Shown here piece after piece: positions 49,942 through 58,932 of a stretch of DNA of 64,000 nucleotides. Source of the DNA: Flavobacteriales bacterium 34_180_T64 (GTDB lineage Bacteria > Bacteroidota > Bacteroidia > Flavobacteriales > Flavobacteriaceae); the NCBI GenBank assembly GCA_002162765.1, contig MAAR01000004.1, forward strand, positions 372,001 through 436,000, given 5' to 3'. Every line of letters starts with the position of its first letter. The stretch's first letter is position 1. The position numbers and the translations under genes were made by a program. The notes under the pieces were generated by a model, which had not been told where the DNA came from, searched no databases, and saw nothing but the letters and a program-made list of their open reading frames with translations.

Positions 49942-52383
49942 TTATTCTAGTAAAAATGTACCTATATATTTTTCATTTGAGTCATCAACAAGAATATATT
50001 TGTATACTCCTGCTGACAGACTTGTTGTCTTGTAACTTGCCTTTTTAGTATTTGATGTTATCTCAATATATTGCTCATCAACAATACGCCCTAACATATC
50101 TATAACTTTTAGATTCACATATGCTGTCAAGTTTTGTAATTTAATTATGGTTTCAGTTTTAAAAGGGTTAGGGTAATTGCTCAGAGATTCTGAATTTAAA
50201 TTGGTGTCTGTTAGTGCTAAAGACTCTTCATTTGCAAAAGCCAAATCATTAATTTCAATAGAAAAGGGAACAAATGTTGTATAATTTCCAACTACAGAAA
50301 ACACGACTGTTTTAATATCATTTATGGTTGCAGAAACACCATTATCATCAACAAAATCCTGAAATGGAATCTGGTAAAAAGTCTCTGTGATTTGTGCAGG
50401 AATTGTATAGCGTAAGCGGCCATTCCACTCTACTAAATCTTCTGGCATTAATACAATTTCAATAGATTGGTTATTAATTATGCTAAATTGAATCGAATTA
50501 AAATCGGTAACATTTAAGGTTTGATCTCCTGGTAATAAATGCCTAAATAAATTTACATTTCCTTTAACCTGTCCTGAAACACTAGGTTGTCTTTCTACTT
50601 CATAGATCACATCCGAATACGATATTGTATCATTTGTCACATCAAAAATCGCAATTGTTGCATAATCTTCAAGGTAGTCAATTCCCCAAGGACCATCTGC
50701 TAAGTAGAGTGCATCCTGTTGAATTGATTCAGCAGTATTTAACGAGAATCCAATATCAAATAAGGGTCCTGTTGAAATACTTACTGAATCATTCCAAACT
50801 CCACTCAAATTTATTTGTTCGGTCATATTAAATCTTTCTGACACTTCAGTCTCGGCAATACTAGCGTCAAAAGTAAGTGATGTGGCATTTATTTTATTTA
50901 TGATGTTTAAATTAACAGCTCCGTTTGAATAAAATCCTGATTTTACGAACACAACAGGAATCACATCTTCAACTGCAATGCTTATTAAAGGTTTCTCGGA
51001 AGTAAGTGTATCAATTATATAATTTGCAATAGTAAATACTTGAGAAAATGAGCCGCCCCATATTTGAAAATTAAAATAATCTCCTTCTGGATATTGAGCA
51101 ATATTCCAGAAACTAAAGAGTTCATTGTTTAGTGCTCCTTGTTTCACAGAAAAACTTAAAGTGTATTCTGTTTCACCAGTTGCTCTTTTAATTTCTGAGC
51201 TTATCAATTGATGCCCTCTTACTAAAACAGTTCTAATATCTTCTAAACTTGAGCCATTAAGACGGTCACAAATCACCTTGGAATGGTCATAAATTGAACC
51301 TTCTGTTGCGGTGGCTAATGCTGCAGAAACACGACTGTCATTAATATAATAGTCCACAGAAAAAACGGCATTTGCATTAGTGATATCCAATAAATCTTCT
51401 GGACTAGATATATATGCTGTTTCAGTTCCAAACATCCCAGTTTCTGGAAAATAGTCTTCTAATGAAATCGCATTGGTATATCGATTCATTTGAGCTGATT
51501 TATTATAGATATGCTGAAAATTTTTATCATTGGTTTTAACTCGAGTTTTTTTTCGTTTAAAGTTTCGCTTGGCAATGAGGTTTGCCAACCTTCCATTACT
51601 TTCCAATCCTCCATTATTACCAGAGGTCACATCAGTTGCGCTATCAACATCAGCGTAGTTAGTAGTAGCCATAGCCTCATAAGGATTTGCCGTCACATAG
51701 AACACTGCATCATTGAAATCATTATCGCATGAGCTGTAATCTCTTCTTATATCTTCAAATCCTAAAATGACACGTTCATTATCTGGATCGTTTAATAGTA
51801 CATTATGAAACCTTAAACTTGGGTCTGCTTCTGGATTATAATCTGGATTAGAATATAATTGCCAAAGACCATAACCCACCGAACTAGTACCAGAGCTCCA
51901 TGCATTCGCTAATAAAACCCATCCAATTCCCGTACCTGCAGGAAATGTTCCTATTTTAACCTTATCACCTACTAATAATCCTCCTCCACTTCCCAATGCT
52001 GAAGCATTTGGGAAAATGATGGTTACATCTTCTGGTTGAGGTGCTGTTGATGAAGGGCTAGTAACATCGTAAGTGTAAAATCCGAGTACATTTCTATATC
52101 CTGCACCTTCACTAATAAAAGTGACCCAAACCTCTGCTGCTTGTGTTAATATAACATCTGTATCATATCCTGAAGAAATATAATGTGGATTATAATCTGG
52201 TACAGGGTAACTTTCAGGCAAAGAATTACTAATCATTTCAAGGGTTTCAGCAGACACAACATCTCCAGGGTTTTCTAGATATAGCGGTGTTCCGTTTGAC
52301 GTATAACTGCCTAAAAATTGATAATTTTGTGCATTGAGTGATGTCATTGCTACTAAACTTAATAATAATAGAGTACTTTTCAT
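49942..52383 (-). CDS. Large secreted DUF4114 protein with T9SS sorting tail
   Basis: Signal peptide (MKSTLLLLSLVAMTSLNAQN), then a DUF4114 domain (about 130-230, with VILGFEDIRRDYSSCDNDFNDAVFYV as its acidic, probably Ca-binding, signature), about 480 residues of beta-rich sequence I do not recognise, and a type A T9SS sorting domain at the end (SNYPNPFKTETIIKLQNL, MLGRIVDEQYIEI, LSAGVYKYIL). The protein is thus displayed on or released from the surface, probably as an adhesin or matrix protein. The ATG at 52383 is preferred over the frame's opening at 52404. It shares the 21-bp repeats with the polysaccharide units. Confidence 0.8.
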   Translation of the reverse strand: MKSTLLLLSLVAMTSLNAQNYQFLGSYTSNGTPLYLENPGDVVSAETLEMISNSLPESYPVPDYNPHYISSGYDTDVILTQAAEVWVTFISEGAGYRNVLGFYTYDVTSPSSTAPQPEDVTIIFPNASALGSGGGLLVGDKVKIGTFPAGTGIGWVLLANAWSSGTSSVGYGLWQLYSNPDYNPEADPSLRFHNVLLNDPDNERVILGFEDIRRDYSSCDNDFNDAVFYVTANPYEAMATTNYADVDSATDVTSGNNGGLESNGRLANLIAKRNFKRKKTRVKTNDKNFQHIYNKSAQMNRYTNAISLEDYFPETGMFGTETAYISSPEDLLDITNANAVFSVDYYINDSRVSAALATATEGSIYDHSKVICDRLNGSSLEDIRTVLVRGHQLISSEIKRATGETEYTLSFSVKQGALNNELFSFWNIAQYPEGDYFNFQIWGGSFSQVFTIANYIIDTLTSEKPLISIAVEDVIPVVFVKSGFYSNGAVNLNIINKINATSLTFDASIAETEVSERFNMTEQINLSGVWNDSVSISTGPLFDIGFSLNTAESIQQDALYLADGPWGIDYLEDYATIAIFDVTNDTISYSDVIYEVERQPSVSGQVKGNVNLFRHLLPGDQTLNVTDFNSIQFSIINNQSIEIVLMPEDLVEWNGRLRYTIPAQITETFYQIPFQDFVDDNGVSATINDIKTVVFSVVGNYTTFVPFSIEINDLAFANEESLALTDTNLNSESLSNYPNPFKTETIIKLQNLTAYVNLKVIDMLGRIVDEQYIEITSNTKKASYKTTSLSAGVYKYILVDDSNEKYIGTFLLE

Positions 52384-52401
52384 GGTATTTGGCTTATACC
52401 A

Positions 52402-52487
52402 CAAATCTAATTTAAGTCGTTAGTTGAAATGCTATTTTTCGATAGATACAAATTAAGTGTAGACCAATGGAAGCATTGATTCGATTA
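52402..52487 (-). promoter_or_regulatory. 21-bp direct repeats and -7 box before the DUF4114 gene
   Basis: TTTCGATAG (52437), TGTAGACCA (52458) and ATTCGATTA (52479) are spaced exactly 21 bp; a further AGTCGTTAG begins at 52415, 22 bp before the first. TAGATTTG (52409-52402, minus strand) is an exact -7 box, 28 bp from the first repeat, with the ATG 19 bp beyond it and no TTTG -33 box. Confidence 0.65.
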
Positions 52488-52495
52488 TACTTAAA

Positions 52496-53206
52496 TTACA
52501 ATAAATTCAATCGTTTCATAAGCTCAGGTCGTTTAGAACGACTTACAGGAATTACATCCTTTTTAATTAGCACACTGTTATCTTCAATATCAATTATTTT
52601 TTTAATATTGATAATATACGAACGGTGTATTTTTAAAAATAAATAATCTGGCAACTTTTCCTCTATCTTCTTCAGTGTAGAGTGTACAGTATAATTTTTA
52701 TCCTCAGTTTTCACATTAATATAATCGCCTTTAGCCTCAATTAAATAAATACTAGGCATATCAATTTTAATAAGACGTCGGTCTATATTTACATAAAGAT
52801 CATTCCCTGAAGTCGTTTCTACTTTATCAACAGACAAAGAATCATTCATTCTAAGGCTTGCATTCTCGGCTTTTTGAATGGCCTTTTCAAAACGAGGTAA
52901 TAGTATTGGTTTTACAAGATAATCAACAATACAATCATACTCAAAAGCTTGGATAGCAAAATTTGTATCAGAAGTTGTCAATATTATTTTAGGAGGATTC
53001 TTTACACTTTGAATAAAGTCAAAACCAGTAAAATCTGGCATATGAATATCTAAAAAAATAAGATCGACCTCATTTTGATTTAAATATTTAATGGCCTGAA
53101 TGGCATTTGAAAACTCATCAATAACAGTAAGACCCGCACTATTAGAACACAATTGATTTATAACAATCCTTGCTGTTGTTTCATCATCTATTATTATACA
53201 ATTCAT
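52496..53206 (-). CDS. LytTR response regulator
   Basis: A protein of 236 residues. Receiver domain at 1-120 with acidic pocket (IIIDDE), phospho-acceptor D53 in FLDIHMPD, and Lys in YLVKPILL. LytTR DNA-binding domain at about 138-236 (IYLIEAKGDYINVKT, then FLKIHRSYIINIKKI). LytTR domains bind 9-10-bp direct repeats about two helical turns apart, usually as activators. Last gene of the phosphorelay operon, 9 bp after Hpt. It is the obvious candidate to bind the 21-bp repeats before four units in this region, including its own operon. Confidence 0.92.
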   Translation of the reverse strand: MNCIIIDDETTARIVINQLCSNSAGLTVIDEFSNAIQAIKYLNQNEVDLIFLDIHMPDFTGFDFIQSVKNPPKIILTTSDTNFAIQAFEYDCIVDYLVKPILLPRFEKAIQKAENASLRMNDSLSVDKVETTSGNDLYVNIDRRLIKIDMPSIYLIEAKGDYINVKTEDKNYTVHSTLKKIEEKLPDYLFLKIHRSYIINIKKIIDIEDNSVLIKKDVIPVSRSKRPELMKRLNLL

Positions 53207-53215
53207 AAAATTTAG

Positions 53216-53533
53216 TTAGAGCGTATTCAAATAATTAGTTATGATTTGCAAAACCGTATTGAACTCCGTCTTTAGACTGCTGTTATTAGCCTTCAGGTTA
53301 TTTTCATATTGTATTGCGATTTCATAACTTCTCTCAAGCCCTAAAATACTAATTTTATGTTTAAGTTTATGAACATTTTCGGCAGCTTTCATATAATTTT
53401 TATTTTCTAAATTCTTATAGTAAACTGCTTTCTCTAGAGGGAATTCTAACTTAATGACACTTAATATCTTCTCTTCAAAGACCTTGTCTCCACCAGATAG
53501 TGAATGTATATATGATAAGTTTGGCTCTTCCAT
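53216..53533 (-). CDS. Hpt phosphotransfer protein
   Basis: A small helical protein of 105 residues with one Hpt domain. The phospho-accepting His is H55 in NVHKLKHKIS (family HxLKG; here the Gly is His). The open frame extends to 53596 inside the kinase gene, but the ATG at 53533 leaves 5 bp after the kinase stop and gives a usual length. A stand-alone Hpt would carry phosphate between the single REC protein and a second regulator. It has LytTR 9 bp downstream. Confidence 0.8.
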   Translation of the reverse strand: MEEPNLSYIHSLSGGDKVFEEKILSVIKLEFPLEKAVYYKNLENKNYMKAAENVHKLKHKISILGLERSYEIAIQYENNLKANNSSLKTEFNTVLQIITNYLNTL

Positions 53534-53538
53534 CTGGC

Positions 53539-55560
53539 TTATTTCTTTATTGTAAAATAGAATGTTGATCCCTCTCCCTCTTGAGAATCGATCCAAATCT
53601 CTCCATTATATAAATCGACAATCTTTCTAACAATGGACAACCCAATTCCGGATGAATTTTTACTATCACCAAGAGAATTAAAGATTTTAAATATCTTATC
53701 ATGGTATTTTTTTTCAATCCCTACACCATTATCCTTTACAGAAAATTGGTAATAAGATTTATGCTCGCTCACGTCAATCGCAATTAGTCCTTTTTCTTTA
53801 TCAATAAATTTAATGGCATTGCCTATTAAGTTTTGAAACAATTGCTGCAATTTGATATAATCGCCATCAATTGTTGGTAGCTTGGATAGAATTGTTATGC
53901 TAATATGGTCAGGAACTAATAATATCCCTTTTAGATCATTGACGATACAATTTAAATCAACAGCTTCATTTTTACCTACATCTGAATCAATACTAGAAAA
54001 GCTAAGAATCCCAGCAATAAGCTGTTCCATTTTTTCTAAGGTTGTTTCAATTAGTCCGAAATTTTGTAAGCTAACCTCGTCTAACTTTCCTCTATTATCT
54101 TCTTTAATCCAACTTACCAATGCATTAATACTTCTTAACGGAGACTTCAAATCATGAGACACAATATGCGCGTATTCTTGCAATTCATCATTACTTTTTT
54201 CTAGTTGTTTGAGTAGATTTCTATTTTGGGTTTCAACTTTTTGACGCGCTCTTAAAAGAATGGCATTTTTTAACTGCATGGCTACTAGTCTAGCAATATT
54301 CTCTAAGGTTAGCAGATGGTCTTTTGTAAAATAATTTTTATCGAAATGTTCTGAATCAATAATTCCAATTACCTCTCCATCAGAAATTATTGGCACGGTA
54401 ATTTCAGAATACCTCGTTTTATCATCAATAACATAACGTTCATCCTTTGAAGTATCTGGAACAACTTCTGCAATGCCTGTTTTGGCCACTGTACCTACAA
54501 TTCCTTTTCCTATTGGGAGAACAATTTTATTTATTATATGATGATCACTAGTTATTTTTTTACCGTATGCTGCAATTTGTTCTAGGGTCTTCTCATCTTT
54601 ATCAACCAAATAGATCACACAATCTTTAGCCCCTAAAAACTCAGCAATATTATCTGCGATTTCCCAAGCTATTTCATAAATATCCATCTTTCCAAGTATG
54701 GCTTTAGCCACATCATTAATCATATCAATAATTAATGTTTTCTCCCTTTCATTTGTGATATCCTCTATTAGAGCTACTTGATATTTAATAGTTCCATTTT
54801 CTTCTCTTACTGCATTTACATTGGTTTTGGCCCAAACCACTGAACCCCCTTTTCTTTTATATCGTTTTTCAATAACGAAATTATCTATTTCACCTGTATC
54901 CATTTTAATTAAATTCTCTTTGGATTGAGAATAATCTTCTTCAAACGAAACGTCCTTTATAGTCAACTTTAATAATTCTTTTTCTGAATAGCCCAAAAAA
55001 TCTTGAAAGGTCTTATTAGTTTTCAAAAAAGTCCCTAAATGAGTTAATGCAATTCCGAGAGATGAATTCTCAACAATAATATCTAACTGCTTTTTTTGGG
55101 ATTCAATAATTTCAGCTGTGCTTTTTGCTTCAGTAATATCTCTTATAATACCTTGAGCTGCCAGAGGCTTATTACCTTTGCCAAATAAAACGCTAGAATT
55201 AATATGCACCCATCTAACCTCACCTTTTTTGGTTATAATCCTAGCTTTATAATTTGTAAAAACACCTTTCTTATATAACTCTTTAAAAGATTGCATGGCA
55301 TAATCATAATCTTCTTTATATATTAGGTTAGTCACATTCAACTTCTCCTTATTAATATTATATCCAAAAAGTGCTATTGCAGGTGTATTCATTTTTAAGA
55401 CATCGCCTTTGAGATCCATGACAATATAGGCATCAGAAATATTCTCATAAACCGCTCGTAATTGAATGGTCTTCTCTTCCAAAAGTTTTTCGGTATGTTT
55501 ATTTGCCGCTCTTTCTCGGATCAAGGCTTCTTCTAGTATGTCTATTTCATCTTTACTCAT
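53539..55560 (-). CDS. PAS-PAS-GAF sensor histidine kinase
   Basis: A protein of 673 residues without membrane helices: coiled-coil start (about 1-30), PAS (30-145), PAS with PAC (155-275), GAF (285-435), HisKA with phospho-acceptor H469 in SHDLKSPLRS, HATPase with IGNAIKFIDKE (N box), VKDNGVGIEK (G1) and GIGLSIVRKIV (G2). It is cytosolic, so it senses an internal signal through PAS or GAF. It follows the REC gene by 25 bp and precedes Hpt by 5 bp. No receiver is fused to it; the relay parts are separate proteins. Confidence 0.92.
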   Translation of the reverse strand: MSKDEIDILEEALIRERAANKHTEKLLEEKTIQLRAVYENISDAYIVMDLKGDVLKMNTPAIALFGYNINKEKLNVTNLIYKEDYDYAMQSFKELYKKGVFTNYKARIITKKGEVRWVHINSSVLFGKGNKPLAAQGIIRDITEAKSTAEIIESQKKQLDIIVENSSLGIALTHLGTFLKTNKTFQDFLGYSEKELLKLTIKDVSFEEDYSQSKENLIKMDTGEIDNFVIEKRYKRKGGSVVWAKTNVNAVREENGTIKYQVALIEDITNEREKTLIIDMINDVAKAILGKMDIYEIAWEIADNIAEFLGAKDCVIYLVDKDEKTLEQIAAYGKKITSDHHIINKIVLPIGKGIVGTVAKTGIAEVVPDTSKDERYVIDDKTRYSEITVPIISDGEVIGIIDSEHFDKNYFTKDHLLTLENIARLVAMQLKNAILLRARQKVETQNRNLLKQLEKSNDELQEYAHIVSHDLKSPLRSINALVSWIKEDNRGKLDEVSLQNFGLIETTLEKMEQLIAGILSFSSIDSDVGKNEAVDLNCIVNDLKGILLVPDHISITILSKLPTIDGDYIKLQQLFQNLIGNAIKFIDKEKGLIAIDVSEHKSYYQFSVKDNGVGIEKKYHDKIFKIFNSLGDSKNSSGIGLSIVRKIVDLYNGEIWIDSQEGEGSTFYFTIKK

Positions 55561-55585
55561 CTATTAAAACGAAAACAATTAATAA

Positions 55586-55999
55586 CTATCTTTTTATCAA
55601 CTCATTAATACTCCAATAAGCTAATAAGCTTTCAATTTTAGATACATAATCTTCATATTTTAGGGGTTTTAAAATGTATCCTGCTATTCCTAATTTATAA
55701 CATTCTAGTAAATCTTTTCTATTATTAGACGTCGTTAAAACAATTGTCGGAATATATTTTAAAGCTTCATCATTTTTTAACACTGCTAAAAATTCAATAC
55801 CGTTAATTTTTGGCATGTTTAAATCTAACAAAATAATATCTGGCAGCTGCCCTTTTTTCAGTAATATCTCAAGTGCATCTTCGCCATTTTTAGCTTCATT
55901 TATGTCATGATGAAGTCGTAATGATGAAACTGTTCTATTTAGTTTCATAACTTCAATCGTATCGTCTTCTATGAGAAGAACTTTTAATTTATTATTCAT
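55586..55999 (-). CDS. Single-domain response regulator (REC only)
   Basis: A receiver domain alone, 137 residues: acidic pair in LLIEDDTIE, phospho-acceptor D59 in ILLDLNMPKINGIEF, Thr in VLTTSNN, and Lys in GYILKPLKYEDY. With no output domain it probably passes phosphate from the kinase to Hpt, or acts by protein contact as CheY-like proteins do. It is the first gene of the REC-HK-Hpt-LytTR operon, led by three 21-bp repeats. Confidence 0.9.
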   Translation of the reverse strand: MNNKLKVLLIEDDTIEVMKLNRTVSSLRLHHDINEAKNGEDALEILLKKGQLPDIILLDLNMPKINGIEFLAVLKNDEALKYIPTIVLTTSNNRKDLLECYKLGIAGYILKPLKYEDYVSKIESLLAYWSINELIKR

Positions 56000-56020
56000 T
56001 ATCGAGTGGATATTATAAAG

Positions 56021-56106
56021 TTAAATTAGAATAATTAGCTGAAACACCTCATACACTTCGTTAGGTTGTATTTCAATGTCGATGAATAACCTTTAAGTGT
56101 CGGTGA
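56021..56106 (-). promoter_or_regulatory. 21-bp direct repeats and -7-like box before the phosphorelay operon
   Basis: CTTCGTTAG (56056), TGTCGATGA (56077) and TGTCGGTGA (56098) lie at exactly 21-bp steps, the cleanest set in the region. The first begins 28 bp upstream of TAATTTAA (56028-56021, minus strand), a weak -7 box. No TTTG -33 box is present, which suggests an activator-dependent, self-regulated promoter. Confidence 0.65.
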
Positions 56107-56112
56107 ATGGAT

Positions 56113-56478
56113 TTACAATTCAAATGTATCTCGAAGTTTTTTAGGCATGCCTTTTACGACCATTTCGTAAGAATGATCAATGAGTTCTTTTATAAATTCA
56201 GCTCGTAATTCACCTTCATAAATATATACAGAATTCCAATGTTTTTTACTCATATGAAACCCTGGACGAATGCTTTGATAGTCAGCACGCAATTCTTCTG
56301 AATATTCCGGATCAGCTTTAAGATTCACAAAACCTTTCCCAGACTCCCAATTTTCAAGTGGAAAAAGCGCAAACATCTTTCCTAAGACTTTAAACACTAA
56401 TGTATCTGCATCAAATGGAAACTCCTCCGTCACTTCCTTTTTACTTAGGCAGTAGACTCTTAGCTCTTCTATATTCAT
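56113..56478 (-). CDS. MmcQ/YjbR family protein
   Basis: A protein of 121 residues of the MmcQ/YjbR double-wing family: CLSKKEVTEEFPFDADTLVFKVLGKMFAL, then NLKADPEYSEELRADYQSIRPGFHMSKKHWNSVYI. The family has a CyaY-like fold and is annotated as DNA-binding, without a settled role. It overlaps the preceding cyclase-family gene by 4 bp and is the last gene of the leftward OmpW/RuvC/HemW-type transcript. Confidence 0.88.
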   Translation of the reverse strand: MNIEELRVYCLSKKEVTEEFPFDADTLVFKVLGKMFALFPLENWESGKGFVNLKADPEYSEELRADYQSIRPGFHMSKKHWNSVYIYEGELRAEFIKELIDHSYEMVVKGMPKKLRDTFEL

Positions 56479-57227
56479 TCTTGGATGAGCTGATATAATA
56501 CAGGTTTACTTGGAGAGGCATCATTTTCAAAAGGTGCAATTTGAATATTTAAAAAGTAACTCCCATCCTCAATAGCATTTGGTACAAAAATAAATTCGGT
56601 AATTGTTGCGTCTAGTCTTAGTTTTCCTTTTGTATTCCAAAATGCATTATGAGCTAATAAATTCCCGTCGTCCTTTTCCTTATCTACACTTGGCAAATCA
56701 ATAAGTAAATGTTTAACCCCTTTCTTTTTTAAATATTCAGCTGCTGCTTCTAATAGATATGTTGGATTCGTATTTGAATACTGCTTTGACAATTTTTCAT
56801 TCGTATTTGGAATAGTTCTTATAATAATAGCATCTCTTTTTTTATTGCCAAGAGCGAACTGGAGCTGCTTTTGAGAAATTACAAAATCATCTCCAAGCTT
56901 TTCTGGAGCTACAGTAACCACTTCGGCAAAAAAGAAAAACTGCTTTAAATTTTTATTTATTGAATGAAATTTTTCAGTAATATGACCTACACATTCAGTA
57001 TGAGTTCCATGGGCATGAGGATTAAAATAAATGTCATTAAAATTAACAGCGGCTCCTTCTTTCACACTTGCTTTCCAAGAATCTAATTGTACTGGTTCAA
57101 TTCTTGGTTGATCTAAATACCAGGCATTCACATTGGTTTTTGAAGCTTTTAAGGGAATTGATATATCGAGAGGTTTTGATAAATCAATTTTCACTTTCTT
57201 AGAATTAATTTCAATAGTTGCGATCAT
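56475..57227 (-). CDS. Cyclase family protein (kynurenine formamidase-like)
   Basis: A protein of 250 residues with the family's metal motif HAHGTHTECVGH near 80-91 (HxGTHxDxxxH type, Glu in place of Asp) and a later segment LLIDLPSVDKEKDDGNLLAHNAFW typical of these amidohydrolases. Members include kynurenine formamidase and isatin hydrolase; the substrate here is unknown, and no tryptophan-catabolic gene is adjacent. The ATG at 57227 is preferred over the TTG at 57233. It lies 11 bp after hemW. Confidence 0.8.
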   Translation of the reverse strand: MIATIEINSKKVKIDLSKPLDISIPLKASKTNVNAWYLDQPRIEPVQLDSWKASVKEGAAVNFNDIYFNPHAHGTHTECVGHITEKFHSINKNLKQFFFFAEVVTVAPEKLGDDFVISQKQLQFALGNKKRDAIIIRTIPNTNEKLSKQYSNTNPTYLLEAAAEYLKKKGVKHLLIDLPSVDKEKDDGNLLAHNAFWNTKGKLRLDATITEFIFVPNAIEDGSYFLNIQIAPFENDASPSKPVLYQLIQE

Positions 57228-57238
57228 ATTCAAAGATA

Positions 57239-58375
57239 CTAAATCATAAAGAGTTCGGAGGCAATGCCATCAATTAAAAATTTGCCTTTTTTAGTTGTTC
57301 TAATCGTTGTTTTACTATCATTAATTTCAAGACTTAATAATGATTCTTTTATAAATTTTTCAGAAGAATCTAAAGTATGTGTTTTAAATTTTAATCCAAA
57401 TCTTTCCTCAATTTCATTTAAAGAAATGCCCCAGACTGTTCTTAAGCCCGTCATTACATATTCATTATACTGGTCTTCAATTGACAAAACTTCAACTGTA
57501 TTTGGCAATCGATGCTCATGAATAGCCTGAATATATTTGCTGTTATTTGAAATATTCCAAGATCGTTTCGAATTCTTAAATGAATGTGCTGAAGGACCAA
57601 TACCCACATATGCCAATCCTTTCCAATAGCTTGTATTATGTTTTGAAAAATAATTTGGTTTCCCAAAATTAGAGATCTCATAATGAACAAATCCGTGCTT
57701 CTGTGTTTCATCAACCAAATGATTAAAATGCTCTAATGCCAAGGCTTCATCAATTGGAGGATAACTGCCATTTTTAATAAATGCAGATAAGGCCGTTTTA
57801 GGTTCAACAGTTAATGCATAACTCGATATATGATTTACACCATAATTGAATGCAATTTTTAGATTTTCATTCCATTTTTCAAGGCTCATATCCGGAATAC
57901 CGTAAATCAAATCAATAGTGATATTATCAAAATATTTAGTTGCTATTTCCAAACAATTTCGGGCTTCATTTGTATTGTGAGCACGATTCATTTGTTTTAA
58001 ATCGTCATCGAAGAATGATTGTATTCCAATACTCAATCTATTAATTTCTGATTGAGATAACTCCATAATTTTATGCGCTGTTAAATCGTCGGGATTTGCT
58101 TCTAAAGTGATTTCAGGATGTTCGCATACAACATAATTCTTGTATATAGCATCCAATAAAGTTTGAAGTTCTTCAAGGGTTAATAACGAAGGTGTTCCTC
58201 CTCCAAAATAAATGGTTTCTACTACTTGATCATGAAATTCATCTTTACGTAATTCCAGTTCTTTAACTAGTGCATTTAAAAGTTCATTCTTCTTTTTTAG
58301 TGATGTTGAGAAATGAAAATCACAGTAGTAACAAGCTTGTTTACAAAACGGGATATGTATATAGATTCCAGACAT
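57239..58375 (-). CDS. hemW: Radical SAM heme chaperone HemW
   Basis: A protein of 378 residues. The [4Fe-4S] motif is C-x3-C-x2-C at the N-terminus (IPFCKQACYYCDFHF); Phe in the position after the third Cys marks HemW rather than HemN coproporphyrinogen oxidase. YFGGGTPSLL is the SAM-binding glycine motif, followed by EANPDDLT and GIQSFFDDDLKQMNR. HemW carries heme to respiratory proteins. The gene starts 2 bp after ruvC. Confidence 0.93.
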   Translation of the reverse strand: MSGIYIHIPFCKQACYYCDFHFSTSLKKKNELLNALVKELELRKDEFHDQVVETIYFGGGTPSLLTLEELQTLLDAIYKNYVVCEHPEITLEANPDDLTAHKIMELSQSEINRLSIGIQSFFDDDLKQMNRAHNTNEARNCLEIATKYFDNITIDLIYGIPDMSLEKWNENLKIAFNYGVNHISSYALTVEPKTALSAFIKNGSYPPIDEALALEHFNHLVDETQKHGFVHYEISNFGKPNYFSKHNTSYWKGLAYVGIGPSAHSFKNSKRSWNISNNSKYIQAIHEHRLPNTVEVLSIEDQYNEYVMTGLRTVWGISLNEIEERFGLKFKTHTLDSSEKFIKESLLSLEINDSKTTIRTTKKGKFLIDGIASELFMI

Positions 58376-58377
58376 GA

Positions 58378-58932
58378 CTACTTCTTAATGCGATCTTCAT
58401 TTTGCTTTACAAAAGCACTCCATCCTGTATAACTTTTACCAACTTCTACTCTGCCTTCATTATAAAAATGACACACTGCTGCTGCAAGTCCGTCGGTTGC
58501 ATCTAGATTTTTAGGAAGCGTTTTTAATCCTAATAAACTCTGAAGCATCTTAGCTACTTGCTCTTTACTAGCATTACCATTACCAGTTATGGCCATTTTA
58601 ATTTTTTTAGGCGCGTATTCTGTGATTGGAATCTCACGAGACAATCCTGCGGCCATAGCAACACCTTGAGCTCTTCCCAACTTAAGCATGCTTTGCACAT
58701 TTTTACCAAAAAATGGCGCTTCAATTGCTATTTCATCTGGATGATGTGTTTCAATGAGTTCAATAGTACGCTCAAAGATGAGTTTGAGCTTGAGATAATG
58801 ATCGCTATACTTTTTAAGATCTAGTTCATTAAGTTGGATAAATTGCATGGTTTTACCAACAACTTTGATAAGCCCAAAACCCATTATTGTGGTGCCGGGA
58901 TCAATTCCTAATATTATTTTTTCTTTCTTCAT
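58378..58932 (-). CDS. ruvC: Holliday junction resolvase RuvC
   Basis: A protein of 184 residues of the RNase H fold. The first catalytic Asp is D11 in LGIDPGTTIMGFG; the Glu lies in IAIEAPFFGKN near 70, and the final Asp pair is in NLDATDGLAAAVCH near 145. It cuts Holliday junctions in recombination. The ATG at 58932 gives the standard start; the frame extends 6 codons further without reason. Its start overlaps the stop of the outer-membrane protein gene by one base. ruvA and ruvB are not in the window. Confidence 0.95.
   Translation of the reverse strand: MKKEKIILGIDPGTTIMGFGLIKVVGKTMQFIQLNELDLKKYSDHYLKLKLIFERTIELIETHHPDEIAIEAPFFGKNVQSMLKLGRAQGVAMAAGLSREIPITEYAPKKIKMAITGNGNASKEQVAKMLQSLLGLKTLPKNLDATDGLAAAVCHFYNEGRVEVGKSYTGWSAFVKQNEDRIKK

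Noticed and set aside
57231-57238. TATCTTTG on the minus strand before the cyclase-family gene
   Set aside because: It matches the -7 consensus but lies at the start codon in an 11-bp operon gap after hemW; unlikely to be a promoter.
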